A stretch of DNA of 64,000 bases from Eubacterium sp. (GCA_017463985.1 JAFUEH010000025.1:104055-168054), one strand, 5' to 3'. Shown: positions 16,535-26,684, counted from the first letter of the stretch. A program made the numbers and translations. Notes: generated from the sequence alone by a model not told the origin.

Positions 16535-17833
16535 ATGAAAAAATTCACAGTTGTCGGCGCCGGCCTTGCTGGCGTAGAGGCGGCGTGGCAGATCGCGGAA
16601 AGCGGCTATCCTGTGACGCTGATCGAAATGAAGCCGCTGGCGTATAGCCCGGCACATAAAAGTGAATATTTTGCGGAGCTTGTCTGCTCCAATTCCTTGA
16701 AGGCGGCGCGCGTGGAGAGCGCGGCGGGGCTGCTCAAGGAGGAAATGTGCCGTCTCGGTTCGTTGACGGTGCCGGTTGCGCGGCGTTGCGCCGTGCCGGC
16801 AGGCGGCGCGTTAGCTGTGGACCGCCATGCTTTCTCCGCTGCCGTGACAGAAAAAATTAAAGGGCATCCGAATATCACGGTACAGACCGGCGTGTTTGAA
16901 ACGATTGCGCCGGCGGACGACGAGCTGCTGATCATTGCTACCGGTCCGCTTACCGCAGGCAGGCTGAGCGAGGAGATCGGACGTATCTGCGGCGAAACGC
17001 TTTCCTTTTACGATGCGGCGGCGCCGATCGTGACGGCAGAAAGCGTTGATTTTGAAAAGGCGTTCGGCGCCTCACGCTATGACCGCGGCGGTGAGGATGA
17101 CTATATCAACTGTCCTTTTAATCGGGCGGAATACGAGGCGTTTATTGACGAACTGGTTCACGCTGAAGGCGCTGTTGTTCATGATTTTGACGTGTATGAA
17201 GGGTGTATGCCGATTGAAAAGCTCGCTAAGCGTGGCTTGGACGCGCCGCGCTTCGGTCCGATGAAGCCAGTAGGACTGACGGATCCGCGAACGGGTCACC
17301 GCCCATGGGCGTGCGTACAGCTTCGACGGGAGAATGCCGCAGGTACCCTATTTAATTTGGTTGGTTTTCAGACGAATCTGAAATTTGGTGAACAAAAGCG
17401 CGTATTTTCCATGATTCCCGGACTGGAACGGGCTGAGTTTGTGCGCTATGGCGTTATGCACCGCAATTCCTTTATTTGTTCGCCGCAGCTGCTGAACCGT
17501 GATTATAGCCTGCGCAGCCGGCCGAACATCTTTTTCGCCGGCCAGATCACCGGCGTTGAGGGATATATGGAATCCGCAGCCTCCGGCGTGATGGCAGGCA
17601 TCAATGCGGTGCTGCGTGCCGAGAATTTATCGCCCTTCGTTCTGCCGGATACCACGATGATCGGAGCACTGACTGCCTATATCAGTGATGAAACGGTGGT
17701 CAATTTTCAGCCAATGGGGGCTAATTTCGGCATTCTGCCGCCGATCGAACCGAAAATAAGAGATAAAAAAGAACGCTATAAGGCCTTGGCTCAGCGAGCC
17801 TTGGAGGCCCTGGAAAAGAGTAAAAATGGCTGA
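16535..17833 (+). CDS. trmFO: tRNA uracil-54 C5-methyltransferase, folate/FAD-dependent
   Basis: 432 residues. It makes ribothymidine at position 54 of the tRNA T-loop using methylenetetrahydrofolate and FADH2. Seen: N-terminal FAD site VVGAGLAGVEAAWQIA, the conserved AELVCSNSLK with its Cys near residue 53, KPVGLTDPRTG, FNLVGFQTNLK, and the C-terminal FAGQITGVEGYMESAASG. Starts 4 bases after topA; its end overlaps rnc by 8 bases, so translation of the two is coupled. Confidence 0.96.
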   Translation: MKKFTVVGAGLAGVEAAWQIAESGYPVTLIEMKPLAYSPAHKSEYFAELVCSNSLKAARVESAAGLLKEEMCRLGSLTVPVARRCAVPAGGALAVDRHAFSAAVTEKIKGHPNITVQTGVFETIAPADDELLIIATGPLTAGRLSEEIGRICGETLSFYDAAAPIVTAESVDFEKAFGASRYDRGGEDDYINCPFNRAEYEAFIDELVHAEGAVVHDFDVYEGCMPIEKLAKRGLDAPRFGPMKPVGLTDPRTGHRPWACVQLRRENAAGTLFNLVGFQTNLKFGEQKRVFSMIPGLERAEFVRYGVMHRNSFICSPQLLNRDYSLRSRPNIFFAGQITGVEGYMESAASGVMAGINAVLRAENLSPFVLPDTTMIGALTAYISDETVVNFQPMGANFGILPPIEPKIRDKKERYKALAQRALEALEKSKNG

Positions 17834-18515
17834 TTTGTTTGCATTTGAAAAGAAAATAAACTACACCTTTCGGGATAAATCCCTGCTGGTGGAGGCGTTG
17901 ACGCATTCCAGCTATGTGCATGAAAACGGCCGGAAGAAACGGAAATGTAACGAGCGCATGGAATTTTTGGGAGACGCGGTGCTGTCCATTATTTCTGCAG
18001 AATATCTGTATGAGAAATATCCGAACGAAAACGAGGGTACGCTGACAAAGCGCCGTTCAGCGTTGGTGTGTACCGAGTCACTGTCAGAATTTGCCCGCCT
18101 GATCGATTTGAGCGATTACCTGATCCTCGGCAAAGGCGCGGCGCTTTCCGGTGATGAAAAGCGGAAAACCGTGCTGGAAAATGCCTTTGAAGCAGTGATC
18201 GCAGCGATCTATCTTGACGGCGGTATGGACGCGGCGATGGCCTTTGTGCTGCCGTTTTTGAAGATGGAACTCAAAATGCCGCAGTCACAGTTTAAGGATT
18301 ATAAGAGTCAGTTCCAAATCATTATTCAGCAAAATCCCGATGAGATCTTTCAGTATAAGCTGGTGGATGAATACGGTCCTGACCATGATAAGCGCTATGT
18401 TGTGGAGCTGTATGTGAACTCCAATGTCGTCGGCAAGGGAGAAGGTACCAGTAAAAAGAACGCGGAGCAGGAGGCGGCGCGTCAGGCGCTGGAGCTGATG
18501 GGGGTTGCGCTGTGA
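17826..18515 (+). CDS. rnc: Ribonuclease III
   Basis: 229 residues. It cuts double-stranded RNA in rRNA and mRNA processing. The RNase III signature NERMEFLGDAVLSII is at about residues 40-54, with a second acidic site in LENAFEAVIAAIYLDGG. The C-terminal double-stranded RNA-binding domain (about residues 155-227) ends KKNAEQEAARQALELM. It overlaps both neighbours, trmFO by 8 bases and the radical SAM gene by 4, and lies ahead of smc as in many Firmicutes. Confidence 0.96.
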   Translation: MADLFAFEKKINYTFRDKSLLVEALTHSSYVHENGRKKRKCNERMEFLGDAVLSIISAEYLYEKYPNENEGTLTKRRSALVCTESLSEFARLIDLSDYLILGKGAALSGDEKRKTVLENAFEAVIAAIYLDGGMDAAMAFVLPFLKMELKMPQSQFKDYKSQFQIIIQQNPDEIFQYKLVDEYGPDHDKRYVVELYVNSNVVGKGEGTSKKNAEQEAARQALELMGVAL

Positions 18516-19483
18516 AGAAAGGCAATATCAGTATTTTTGTACCGCACAACGGTTGTCCGCAGCAATGCGCGTTCTGTAATCAAAAGACCATCACGGGGCA
18601 GCAGCAACAACCGACGCCGGACGATGTGGTAAAGGCGGTTGAGACGGCGCTGCGGCATAAAGGCTATGAATACGAGATCGCCTTTTTCGGCGGTTCCTTT
18701 ACCGCCATCGACCGTGACTACATGAACGAGCTGCTGGACGCGGCGGCGCCTTATGTTAAAAACGGCAGCGTCAAAGGAATCCGCATCTCCACGAGACCTG
18801 ACTGTATTGACAGCGAGGTGCTGACCTTGCTGAAGGAAAAGGGCGTGACGGCGATCGAGCTCGGTGCGCAGAGCATGGATGACGCGGTTCTGGAAGCCAA
18901 TCGCAGAGGTCACACGGCACAGGACGTGGTGCAGGCGGCACAGCTCGTAAAGGCCTTTGGCTTTGAGCTGGGACTGCAGATGATGACCGGCTTGTATCTT
19001 GATACTGACGATAAGGCGATAGCAACGGCTGAAAAAATTATCGCCCTGCAGCCGGATACGGTGCGGATCTACCCGACCGTCGTACTGAAGGGAACTTACT
19101 TAGAGGAGCTATATGATGGGAAAATATATCGACCGCCTACTGTGGATGACGCTGCGGCGCTGTGCACACGGCTTGTTCCACTGTTTGAAAAAGCGCAAAT
19201 CAAAATCATAAGGCTGGGTCTGCATGCCAGCGAAGAACTGAAAAAAAATATGGTTGCCGGCGCGTATCACGAAGCGTTTGGCGAAATCGTACAGTCTCGC
19301 TTTTTGCTGAACAGAGTGTTGGCCTATCCGCCCGGCAATTATGAGATACTGGTGAATCCGCGGCTGGTCTCCCGTTTAAAGGGACAGCAAAAGCGTAACG
19401 TTTACTTCCTGATGGAGCAGGGTTATAACATTAAATACACCGTCACCGATAAGGTGGACGAGCTGAGAATTATCAGAAAATAG
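18512..19483 (+). CDS. Radical SAM protein, Elp3-like
   Basis: 323 residues. The [4Fe-4S]-SAM motif is present as HNGCPQQCAFCNQ (Cys about residues 14, 18 and 21). FFGGSFTAID and ISTRPDCID follow, with TAIELGAQSMDD further on, all typical of the Elp3 radical SAM core. The C-terminal acetyltransferase domain of full Elp3 is missing, so this is the short clostridial type found between rnc and smc. A role in tRNA wobble-base modification is plausible but not shown. It overlaps rnc by 4 bases (GTGA). Confidence 0.85.
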   Translation: MKKGNISIFVPHNGCPQQCAFCNQKTITGQQQQPTPDDVVKAVETALRHKGYEYEIAFFGGSFTAIDRDYMNELLDAAAPYVKNGSVKGIRISTRPDCIDSEVLTLLKEKGVTAIELGAQSMDDAVLEANRRGHTAQDVVQAAQLVKAFGFELGLQMMTGLYLDTDDKAIATAEKIIALQPDTVRIYPTVVLKGTYLEELYDGKIYRPPTVDDAAALCTRLVPLFEKAQIKIIRLGLHASEELKKNMVAGAYHEAFGEIVQSRFLLNRVLAYPPGNYEILVNPRLVSRLKGQQKRNVYFLMEQGYNIKYTVTDKVDELRIIRK

Positions 19484-19492
19484 GAAATTATT

Positions 19493-22400
19493 ATGGTATT
19501 ACGTACATTGGAAATGCAGGGCTTTAAGTCCTTCCCAGACAAAACAGAATTGAATTTCGGCAAGGGTATTACGGCGGTAGTCGGCCCTAACGGCTCCGGC
19601 AAGAGCAATATTTCCGACGCCGTACGCTGGGTGCTGGGTGAAACCAGCATGAAGTCTTTGCGTGGTTCTAAAACAGAGGACGTCATTTTTGGCGGTACCT
19701 CACAGCGTAAGCCGCTTGGCTTTGCACAGGTGACGCTGACGCTGGACAATGCTGACGGCACGCTGAAGGACAAGGGCGAAATCGTTACCGTGTCACGGCG
19801 GTATTACCGTTCCGGCGAAAGCGAATATAAAATTGACGGAGAGCAGGTCCGGAGAAAGGACATCCACGAGCTGTTTATGGATACCGGACTCGGCGCAGAC
19901 GGCTATTCTATGGTCGGTCAAGGAAAGATCGATTCGATCATTTCTGCCAAAAATGAGGACCGACGCGAGCTGTTTGAGGAGGCGGCAGGCATTTCACGCT
20001 TCCGTCATAAACGGCGTGACGCAGAGCGGCGTCTCGATCAGGCACAGGAAAATTTGGTCAGGCTCCTGGATATCCTCGGTGAGCTGGAGAGCCGTGTCGG
20101 ACCGCTGAAAAGGCAAAGTGAAAAGGCAAAGCAGTTTTTAGCCCTTTCCGATGAAAAAAAGACGCTGGAGATCGGCGTGTGGCTGAATAAAATCAACCGT
20201 TTTACCAAGGATCTGCGTGAGCAGGCGCATAAAATTGAAGCCGCCGAAGCGTCTTACGAAATCTGTAAAAATGAGATGATAGCGCTGGACGCTCAGCTGG
20301 AGCAGGTCAGCGACAGCATTACGGAAACCAATATTAAAATAGAAGAGCTGCGCGGCACGATCGCCGGCTATGAACGCCAGGCGATGGAGCAGGAGACGGA
20401 GCTGAGCGTGTTGGCAGAAAAACAGTCGAACCACAGTGCGACGATTGAAAGACTGCAAAACGAGATCGCCTCCGCCGATTCCTCCGGTGTCGATATTGAA
20501 CAGCAGATCGCCCAGCGGCAGCAAGCCATTGCCGACAGCGAGACGGCGCTTTCCGCTAAAAAAGCTGAACTGGAAAGCACGGTGGCGAGTCTGGAGACGC
20601 TTCGCGCTGCCGATAGCGAAAACGCTAAGAAAAGCGCTGAGCTGTCCCGACTGGTGACAGAGCTGACGCTGCAGTTGACCGATTGCAAGGTGAAGGTATC
20701 ACAGGCGATCACCTCGGTGGAGGAGATCCGTTCCCGTCAGTCGGCGGTGGATGGCTTAGTGGCACAGTGCGAGGAAGAACTGGCCGACGTTGCCCGCCAG
20801 CGCACAGAACAGGACGAGCGTATCGCCGGTATTCAGGCGGATATTGCGGCTTATGAGAATGCCATGGAGGGCTACCGCCTGAAGGCGCAGAGCAAGCAAG
20901 CAGCCGCTGAAAAACAGCGAGATACCGTAGAGAGTCTGTCCCGTCAATTGGAGGAAAAACGGTCACGCGCCCGTATGCTGACGGAATTGGAAAAAAGCAT
21001 GGAAGGCTTTTCCGGTGCGGTGAAAGCCGTCATGAAGCAGAAAGAGGCAAAGGCGCTGTCGGGTATTCACGGAACGCTGTCGCAGCTGATCACTGTGGAT
21101 AATGAATATTCGCTTGCTGTGGAGGTAGCGCTCGGTGCTGCTATGCAAAATATCGTGGTCAGCAGCGAAAGCGATGCCAAAAGAGCCATCAACTTCCTGA
21201 AGCAGCAAAATAACGGCCGGGCGACCTTCCTGCCGCTGACGGCTATCAAGCCGCGCACGATGGAGGAGCGGGATTTAGAGGATAACTTCGGCTTTATTGA
21301 CATTGCCGCCAACCTCGTTACCTGTGACGCACAGTACCGCGACGTGATCGCTAATCTGCTCGGCAGGGTTATGATCGTTGAGGATCTGGATTGTGCGATC
21401 GGTATTTCTAAGCGTTATAAGAACCGTTATAAAATCGTGACGCTGGACGGTCAGGTCATGAATCCCGGCGGGTCTATGACGGGCGGTTCACGCGCTAAGG
21501 GCGCCGGTATTCTGTCCCGTGCGAATATGATAGAGGAGCTGCAGACGGAGGCCGGCAAGCTGGAGACGCAGCTGACGGTAGCGCAGCAGCAGTATAAACA
21601 GGCCGTAGCGGATGCCAACATGGCGGCGGCTGACTTGCAGGGCGCTGACGCTGAGCTGCGTAAAGCGGAGGAGGCGTTGATTCACGCTGAAAGTGACGGA
21701 CGCATTATTGACGACAAGCTGCAGATGCTCCGCGAGCAGAAGCGTTCGCTGCTCAGTGAAAAGGAAAATGCGGACGGACGTATCCTGCTGTTCACAGAGG
21801 CGCAGCAGCAGGCACAGAAAAAGTCGGATGAAATCCAGCTGAAAATCGATGAAACGGAGCTTGAATTGAGTGCGCTTTCCTTAGATTCCGAGGAAGTAAC
21901 GGCGCAGCGAGAGGCAATCCGTCAGCAGAATGAAGCCATTAATCTGGCCTTGGTGACTTATACAAAGGATATTGAGGCAGCTCGCCACGCGATTGCGGAG
22001 CTGGAGCTTCGGCGCGGTGCACAGACGTACCGTGCGCAGACGATCGCAGAGGAGATCGCCTTGATCGAGGAACAAAAAAAGATGCTCGAGGCGTCTGCAG
22101 AACAAATCAAGGCAAAAGCCGCGGCATTTCAACAGCAGGCAGCCGATGCCGGTACGATGCTGCAGTCACTGATCGACGTGCGTAATCAGCTGGAAAAAAG
22201 TGTGAATGAGATGAACGCCGCTGAAAAGGAGAAGGCAGAGGACCGTGAAAAGCTCTCTACCGAGCTGGTAAGGTTGGAGGAACGCCGCGACAATATGCAG
22301 CGTGAGTATGATAACCTGATCAACCTACTGTTTGAACAGTATGAACTGACGAAAGCCCAGGCTGAGGAGCTTGGCATTGTGATCGAGGATATGACGGCGG

Positions 22401-23062
22401 CCAAGCACCGGCTGGCTGAAATCAAACAGACCATCAAAAAGCTCGGCTCTATCAATGTCAGCGCGATCGAAGAATATAAAGAGGTGGCCGAGCGTTACGA
22501 GTTCCTTAAGGAGCAAATTGGGGATATTGAATCGGCACGTGCTGAGCTGAACAATATTATAGCCGATCTGACAGCCTCTATGAGCGAGCGCTTTCTGGAG
22601 CAGTTTAAGAAGATCAACGAGCAGTTCAAGCTGTGCTTTGCCGATTTCTTCGGCGGCGGCAAGGGCGAAATCCTATTGGAGAATTCGGACGACTGTTTGG
22701 AATCCCCGATAGAAATTAAGATCCAACCGCCCGGTAAGGCGGTGCAAAATATCAGCCTGTTTTCCGGCGGTGAAAAATCGTTAGCGGCCATGGCGCTGCT
22801 GTTCAGTGTACTGAAGGTTACACCGGCACCGTTCTGTATCTATGACGAGGTAGAGGCGGCGCTGGACGACGTGAACGTGGAGCGCTTTGCCAAGTATATG
22901 CGTAAGATGACGGATAAGACCCAATTCATTTCTATTACGCACCGGCGCGGAACGATGGAGGAAGCGGATATCCTTTACGGTGTAACGATGCAGGAAAAGG
23001 GTGTTTCCAAGCTGCTGGAGCTGCAAAGCGCTGAGCTGGCTGAGCAGATGGGACTGGAATAA
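19493..23062 (+). CDS. smc: Chromosome segregation ATPase SMC
   Basis: 1189 residues, full length. It compacts and separates chromosomes with ScpA and ScpB, which are not in this window. Seen: N-terminal head with Walker A VVGPNGSGKSNISDAVRW and the Q-loop region; a long coiled coil; a hinge (about residues 500-660) with the Gly-rich MNPGGSMTGGS; a second coiled coil; and the C-terminal head with signature LFSGGEKSLAAMALL and Walker B FCIYDEVEAALDD. The stop codon overlaps the ATG of a 21-codon frame (TAATG). Confidence 0.97.
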   Translation: MVLRTLEMQGFKSFPDKTELNFGKGITAVVGPNGSGKSNISDAVRWVLGETSMKSLRGSKTEDVIFGGTSQRKPLGFAQVTLTLDNADGTLKDKGEIVTVSRRYYRSGESEYKIDGEQVRRKDIHELFMDTGLGADGYSMVGQGKIDSIISAKNEDRRELFEEAAGISRFRHKRRDAERRLDQAQENLVRLLDILGELESRVGPLKRQSEKAKQFLALSDEKKTLEIGVWLNKINRFTKDLREQAHKIEAAEASYEICKNEMIALDAQLEQVSDSITETNIKIEELRGTIAGYERQAMEQETELSVLAEKQSNHSATIERLQNEIASADSSGVDIEQQIAQRQQAIADSETALSAKKAELESTVASLETLRAADSENAKKSAELSRLVTELTLQLTDCKVKVSQAITSVEEIRSRQSAVDGLVAQCEEELADVARQRTEQDERIAGIQADIAAYENAMEGYRLKAQSKQAAAEKQRDTVESLSRQLEEKRSRARMLTELEKSMEGFSGAVKAVMKQKEAKALSGIHGTLSQLITVDNEYSLAVEVALGAAMQNIVVSSESDAKRAINFLKQQNNGRATFLPLTAIKPRTMEERDLEDNFGFIDIAANLVTCDAQYRDVIANLLGRVMIVEDLDCAIGISKRYKNRYKIVTLDGQVMNPGGSMTGGSRAKGAGILSRANMIEELQTEAGKLETQLTVAQQQYKQAVADANMAAADLQGADAELRKAEEALIHAESDGRIIDDKLQMLREQKRSLLSEKENADGRILLFTEAQQQAQKKSDEIQLKIDETELELSALSLDSEEVTAQREAIRQQNEAINLALVTYTKDIEAARHAIAELELRRGAQTYRAQTIAEEIALIEEQKKMLEASAEQIKAKAAAFQQQAADAGTMLQSLIDVRNQLEKSVNEMNAAEKEKAEDREKLSTELVRLEERRDNMQREYDNLINLLFEQYELTKAQAEELGIVIEDMTAAKHRLAEIKQTIKKLGSINVSAIEEYKEVAERYEFLKEQIGDIESARAELNNIIADLTASMSERFLEQFKKINEQFKLCFADFFGGGKGEILLENSDDCLESPIEIKIQPPGKAVQNISLFSGGEKSLAAMALLFSVLKVTPAPFCIYDEVEAALDDVNVERFAKYMRKMTDKTQFISITHRRGTMEEADILYGVTMQEKGVSKLLELQSAELAEQMGLE

Positions 23063-23127
23063 TGGGTATCGCCAAACGCAGCAAAGCGGTATGGTCGCTT
23101 GTGAGGCGGTATCTGGTCAACAAATAG
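23062..23127 (+). CDS. Possible 21-residue basic micropeptide between smc and ftsY
   Basis: An ATG sharing bases with the smc stop (TAATG) opens a 21-codon frame with the sequence MGIAKRSKAVWSLVRRYLVN and a final Lys. It is cationic, could form an amphipathic helix, and fills almost all of the smc-ftsY gap. TGGGACTGGA upstream is only a weak ribosome site. It may be chance, or a coupling peptide that keeps ribosomes on the message. Confidence 0.25.
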   Translation: MGIAKRSKAVWSLVRRYLVNK

Positions 23128-23137
23128 GGAGAACAAA

Positions 23138-24106
23138 ATGGGATTATTTTCAAAATTCAGAAAAGGCTTAAAGAAAACACGCGACGAAGGTATTACCGCG
23201 CAGATGGACGAGGTTATCGAAACTTATGATGAAATCTGCGACGAGCTCTTTGAGGAGCTGGAAGAGGTGCTGATTATGGGCGATGTCGGTATGACGACCG
23301 CTGAGCGTATTATCGGTGACCTGAAGCTGAAGATCGAGAACGATAAAATCAGCGATGTCCGTGCTGTCAGAGAAACCCTCAAGGATATTGTTGCCGGTGT
23401 CGTTTGGGGCGGTTCCTATCTTAAAATTAGAACAAAGCCGTCGGTTATCTTGGTGATCGGCGTGAACGGCGTCGGCAAAACGACGACGATCGGCAAGCTT
23501 GCCCTGCGCCTGAAGAATATGGGCAGAAGTGTGATCTTAGGTGCTGCCGATACGTTCCGTGCCGCTGCGATTGAACAGCTGCAGGTATGGGCGGAACGGG
23601 CAGATGTGCCGATCATTAAGCACGCGGAGGGTAGTGATCCTGCCGCCGTGGTGTATGATACGATCCAGGCAGGCAAGGCGCGCGGCAGCGATGTGATCAT
23701 TATCGATACTGCCGGCAGATTGCATAATAAGAAAAACCTGATGGATGAGCTGAATAAAATCAGCCGTGTGATCGACAGAGAGCTGCCCGGCGCTTCCAGA
23801 GAAACCCTGCTGGTGTTGGATGCGACCACCGGTCAGAACGCTGTTAATCAGGCCAAGGACTTTAAAGAGGCTGCCGGTATCACCGGTATCATCCTGACGA
23901 AGCTGGACGGTACGGCCCGCGGCGGTGTGGTGCTGGCGATCAATAACGAGCTGGATGTGCCGGTTAAGTTTGTTGGCGTCGGTGAGCAGATTGACGACCT
24001 GCAGCCGTTTGACGCTGACGCCTTTGCCTCGGCACTGTTCGACATTAAGCCGACGCACGACGATGACGAGAACATTGCCGAATTTATCACCGGCGTTGAG
24101 GAGTAG
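23138..24106 (+). CDS. ftsY: Signal recognition particle receptor FtsY
   Basis: 322 residues. This membrane-associated GTPase receives ribosome-SRP complexes and hands them to the Sec translocon. N-terminal helical domain (about residues 1-95), then the G domain: G1 [52 protein letters not shown] and the final [14 protein letters not shown]. The long acidic A-domain of some bacteria is absent, as usual in Firmicutes. A GGGAG site lies before the ATG. Confidence 0.97.
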   Translation: MGLFSKFRKGLKKTRDEGITAQMDEVIETYDEICDELFEELEEVLIMGDVGMTTAERIIGDLKLKIENDKISDVRAVRETLKDIVAGVVWGGSYLKIRTKPSVILVIGVNGVGKTTTIGKLALRLKNMGRSVILGAADTFRAAAIEQLQVWAERADVPIIKHAEGSDPAAVVYDTIQAGKARGSDVIIIDTAGRLHNKKNLMDELNKISRVIDRELPGASRETLLVLDATTGQNAVNQAKDFKEAAGITGIILTKLDGTARGGVVLAINNELDVPVKFVGVGEQIDDLQPFDADAFASALFDIKPTHDDDENIAEFITGVEE

Positions 24107-24107
24107 T

Positions 24108-24695
24108 ATGGACTTTATTTTAGCATCCAATAATCAAAAAAAGCTGGGCGAAATGCAGCGCATTTTGGCGCCGCTCGGCATTCAGGTCGTCACGGCAAAA
24201 ATGCTGGGTAAAACACTCGAGGATGTGGTCGAGGACGGCGACACGTTTGAGGCAAACGCAAGAATTAAGGCAATGCACGCCTGCCGTGTGATGAATATGC
24301 CAGCCATTGCGGACGACAGCGGTCTGTGCGTGGACTATCTGGACGGCGCGCCGGGGATCTATTCTGCGCGTTTTTCAGGCGGACACGGTGACGACGAGGC
24401 CAATAACGACCTGCTGCTGGAGAAGCTGGCAGGCGTACCGATGGAACAGCGAACCGCGTATTATGTCTGCGCGATCTGCTGCGTATTTCCTGACGGCAGG
24501 GAAATCACCGTGCGCGGTGAATGCCATGGGCATATCGGCTTTGAGCGCGACGGTAGCGAGGGCTTTGGCTACGACCCGTTATTTATTGTAGACGGCAGGG
24601 CCTTCGGCCGGTACACGGCGGAGGAAAAGGACAAAATATCGCATCGCGGCAACGCGCTCAGAAAACTGACAGAGGAGTTGGAGAAAATAGTATGA
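24108..24695 (+). CDS. rdgB: Non-canonical purine NTP pyrophosphatase (RdgB/HAM1)
   Basis: 195 residues. It hydrolyses ITP, dITP and XTP to monophosphates, keeping damaged purines out of DNA and RNA. Seen: N-terminal [18 protein letters not shown], the acidic [42 protein letters not shown] and the closing [12 protein letters not shown]. The ATG is one base after the ftsY stop; an overlapping longer frame upstream lies inside ftsY and is not used. Its end overlaps yhbY by 4 bases (ATGA). Confidence 0.96.
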   Translation: MDFILASNNQKKLGEMQRILAPLGIQVVTAKMLGKTLEDVVEDGDTFEANARIKAMHACRVMNMPAIADDSGLCVDYLDGAPGIYSARFSGGHGDDEANNDLLLEKLAGVPMEQRTAYYVCAICCVFPDGREITVRGECHGHIGFERDGSEGFGYDPLFIVDGRAFGRYTAEEKDKISHRGNALRKLTEELEKIV

Positions 24696-25144
24696 CATCA
24701 AAGGAACGTGCAAAACTGAGAGCCCAGGCAAATCCGCTGGAGCCAATCATTCAGATCGGCAAGGAGGGCATCAGCGACAACCTGATCGCGCAGATCGACG
24801 ACACACTGGACACCCGTGAGCTGATCAAAATCAGAGTGCATCTTGAAACGGCACCGTCCACACCGCGTGAATTTGCTGACGAGCTGGCGAAGCGCCTTGA
24901 TGCTGAGGTGATTCAGGTGATCGGCGGCGTGATCGTGATCTATCGACAGGCTGACGAAACGCGTATAGCCGAAAAAAAGAAAAAGCGCGGTGCCGGCACA
25001 GCGAAAGCGACTGCTAAGAAAAAAGTGAAAATTAAGGGACTGCGCCAGCGTCAGCGTGAAAAGGAAATGAAAAATCCTTATGCCAAGTTCGATCGGCCGC
25101 GCTATCGCAACGACAGAGAGAAAAAGCAGGGAAGAAACGCATGA
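24692..25144 (+). CDS. yhbY: YhbY-type CRM-domain RNA-binding protein
   Basis: 150 residues. The CRM domain occupies about residues 1-97: KERAKLRAQANPLEPIIQIG, the GxxG-type IGKEG loop, LIKIRVHLE and IGGVIVIYR. YhbY binds pre-50S ribosomal particles. Here it carries a C-terminal tail of about 50 residues that is highly basic (KKKKRGAGTAKATAKKK and following), which is longer than the classical ~97-residue form and probably adds RNA affinity. It overlaps rdgB and nadD by 4 bases each. Confidence 0.9.
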   Translation: MTSKERAKLRAQANPLEPIIQIGKEGISDNLIAQIDDTLDTRELIKIRVHLETAPSTPREFADELAKRLDAEVIQVIGGVIVIYRQADETRIAEKKKKRGAGTAKATAKKKVKIKGLRQRQREKEMKNPYAKFDRPRYRNDREKKQGRNA

Positions 25145-25734
25145 AAACAGGGATATTCGGCGGTGCCTTCAATCCGTTCCACAACGGACATCTGCACCTG
25201 ATGCTGTGCTATTTAGACGCGCTGCAGCTGGATCGGATCTTATTGATCCCTACCTCGGTGCCGCCACATAAAACCGGCGCATACCTGGCTTCCGGTCAAG
25301 ACAGGCTGGCGATGCTGTCCTTAGTAGCAAAGGAATATCCGCAGCTGACGGTCAGCGATATGGAGCTGCGTCGCAGCGGTAAAAGCTATACTTATGATAC
25401 AGTCTGCGCCTTACGTGAGCAGTATCCGGAGGATGATTTTTATCTGATTATCGGATCGGATCAATTTTTCAGTTTCCGTTCGTGGTACAAGGCGACAGCG
25501 CTGCTGCAGCTGGTAACCGTCTGTACGGCGGCACGTAATCAAGGCGAGTATGACCGCCTGACGGCGTTCCGGCGGCAATATGACGATATGGTGCGCTGTG
25601 TGGTGTCAGATTTTGAGGTGCTGCCGCTGTCCTCGACGGAAATCAGAAATAAAATTAAGAACGGCGAAGCCGTAACGGATTGTGTGCCGCCTGCGGTGGC
25701 AAACTATATAAAGGAGCACGGGCTCTATGTTTGA
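25141..25734 (+). CDS. nadD: Nicotinate-nucleotide adenylyltransferase
   Basis: 197 residues. It joins nicotinate mononucleotide and ATP to form deamido-NAD. Seen: nucleotidyltransferase start GIFGGAFNPFHNGHLHL, LIPTSVPPHK, DDFYLIIGSDQFFSF and the C-terminal LSSTEIRNKIKNGE. It overlaps both yhbY and yqeK, part of the usual yhbY-nadD-yqeK-rsfS order of Firmicutes. Confidence 0.97.
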   Translation: MKTGIFGGAFNPFHNGHLHLMLCYLDALQLDRILLIPTSVPPHKTGAYLASGQDRLAMLSLVAKEYPQLTVSDMELRRSGKSYTYDTVCALREQYPEDDFYLIIGSDQFFSFRSWYKATALLQLVTVCTAARNQGEYDRLTAFRRQYDDMVRCVVSDFEVLPLSSTEIRNKIKNGEAVTDCVPPAVANYIKEHGLYV

Positions 25735-26314
25735 GGAATATATTGCTATTATTCAAAAGCAGCTGTCTGAATACCGCTTTCACCACAGCCTTTGCGTAGC
25801 GGAACGCGCACGGCAGCTGGCGGAAAAATACGGCGTTGACAGTGATAAGGCTTACCTGGCCGGTATCCTGCACGATATTACGAAGGAAATGCCAAACGAC
25901 GAACAGGTGCGGCTGATTGAACAGTATGACCATCCGCTGACTTATGTGGAAAAGGGAAATCACCGTATTTTTCATCAGATGAGCGGCGCGGTCTATGTGA
26001 AGCAGTTTTTGAAAATAGAGGATGAAGAGCTGCTGGGCGGGATTCGTTATCATTCCACCGGCAGAGAAAATATGACGCTCTTTGAAATGATCATTTACCT
26101 TGCTGATTATACTTCACAGGACAGGCACTATCCGGACGTGGATGTGATGCGTGCGAAAACGGATGAGAACCTATTCGAGGCTATGCTGTATTCGCTGCAA
26201 TATACGATCCGGTCTGTTGTGGGGGAAGGCAGGTTTTTACATCCGGATACGCTCAGCTGTTATAATTGGGTGCTGCGGATGATACAGGAAGAAAAGCAAA
26301 TTGCCAAAATATGA
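25727..26314 (+). CDS. yqeK: HD-domain Ap4A hydrolase-type protein YqeK
   Basis: 195 residues. The YqeK family splits diadenosine tetraphosphate symmetrically to two ADP. The HD ligands are seen in order: FHHSLCVAERA (first His), LAGILHDITKEM (His-Asp pair), HQMSGAVYVK, RYHSTGRENM and the distal Asp in IIYLADYTSQDR. It follows nadD with an 8-base overlap. Confidence 0.92.
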   Translation: MFEEYIAIIQKQLSEYRFHHSLCVAERARQLAEKYGVDSDKAYLAGILHDITKEMPNDEQVRLIEQYDHPLTYVEKGNHRIFHQMSGAVYVKQFLKIEDEELLGGIRYHSTGRENMTLFEMIIYLADYTSQDRHYPDVDVMRAKTDENLFEAMLYSLQYTIRSVVGEGRFLHPDTLSCYNWVLRMIQEEKQIAKI

Positions 26315-26324
26315 AAGGATGCTT

Positions 26325-26684
26325 ATGAACAACTATTTTGAAATTGTAAAGACGGCTGTCAAAGCGATCGACAGCAAAAGAGGCACGGATATTGAAGTGA
26401 TCAAGGTGGGTGAAATCTCCGTACTCACAGATTATTTTGTGATCGCCACGGCGAACTCTAATACCCAGCTGAAGGCGATCGCTGATGAGGTGGAATATAA
26501 GCTTTCGGAGCAGGGCATTGAGCCGCATCACATAGAGGGCAGGACCAGCGAGTGGATCTGTCTGGATTATATCGGTGTGGTGGTGCACGTGCTGTATAAC
26601 AAACAGCGCGATTTTTACCAGCTGGAGCGTCTGTGGGAGGACGGCGAAAAAATAGATATTGACGAATTTCTTGTCAAGGAATAA
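26325..26684 (+). CDS. rsfS: Ribosomal silencing factor RsfS
   Basis: 119 residues. RsfS binds uL14 on the 50S subunit and blocks subunit joining when nutrients are low. Seen: VIKVGEISVLTDYFVIATANS, KLSEQGIEPHHIEG, WICLDYIGVVVHVL and LERLWEDGEKID. ATG 26325 follows GAAAGGATG. A longer in-frame start at 26301 would overlap the end of yqeK and has a poorer ribosome site. Confidence 0.94.
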   Translation: MNNYFEIVKTAVKAIDSKRGTDIEVIKVGEISVLTDYFVIATANSNTQLKAIADEVEYKLSEQGIEPHHIEGRTSEWICLDYIGVVVHVLYNKQRDFYQLERLWEDGEKIDIDEFLVKE

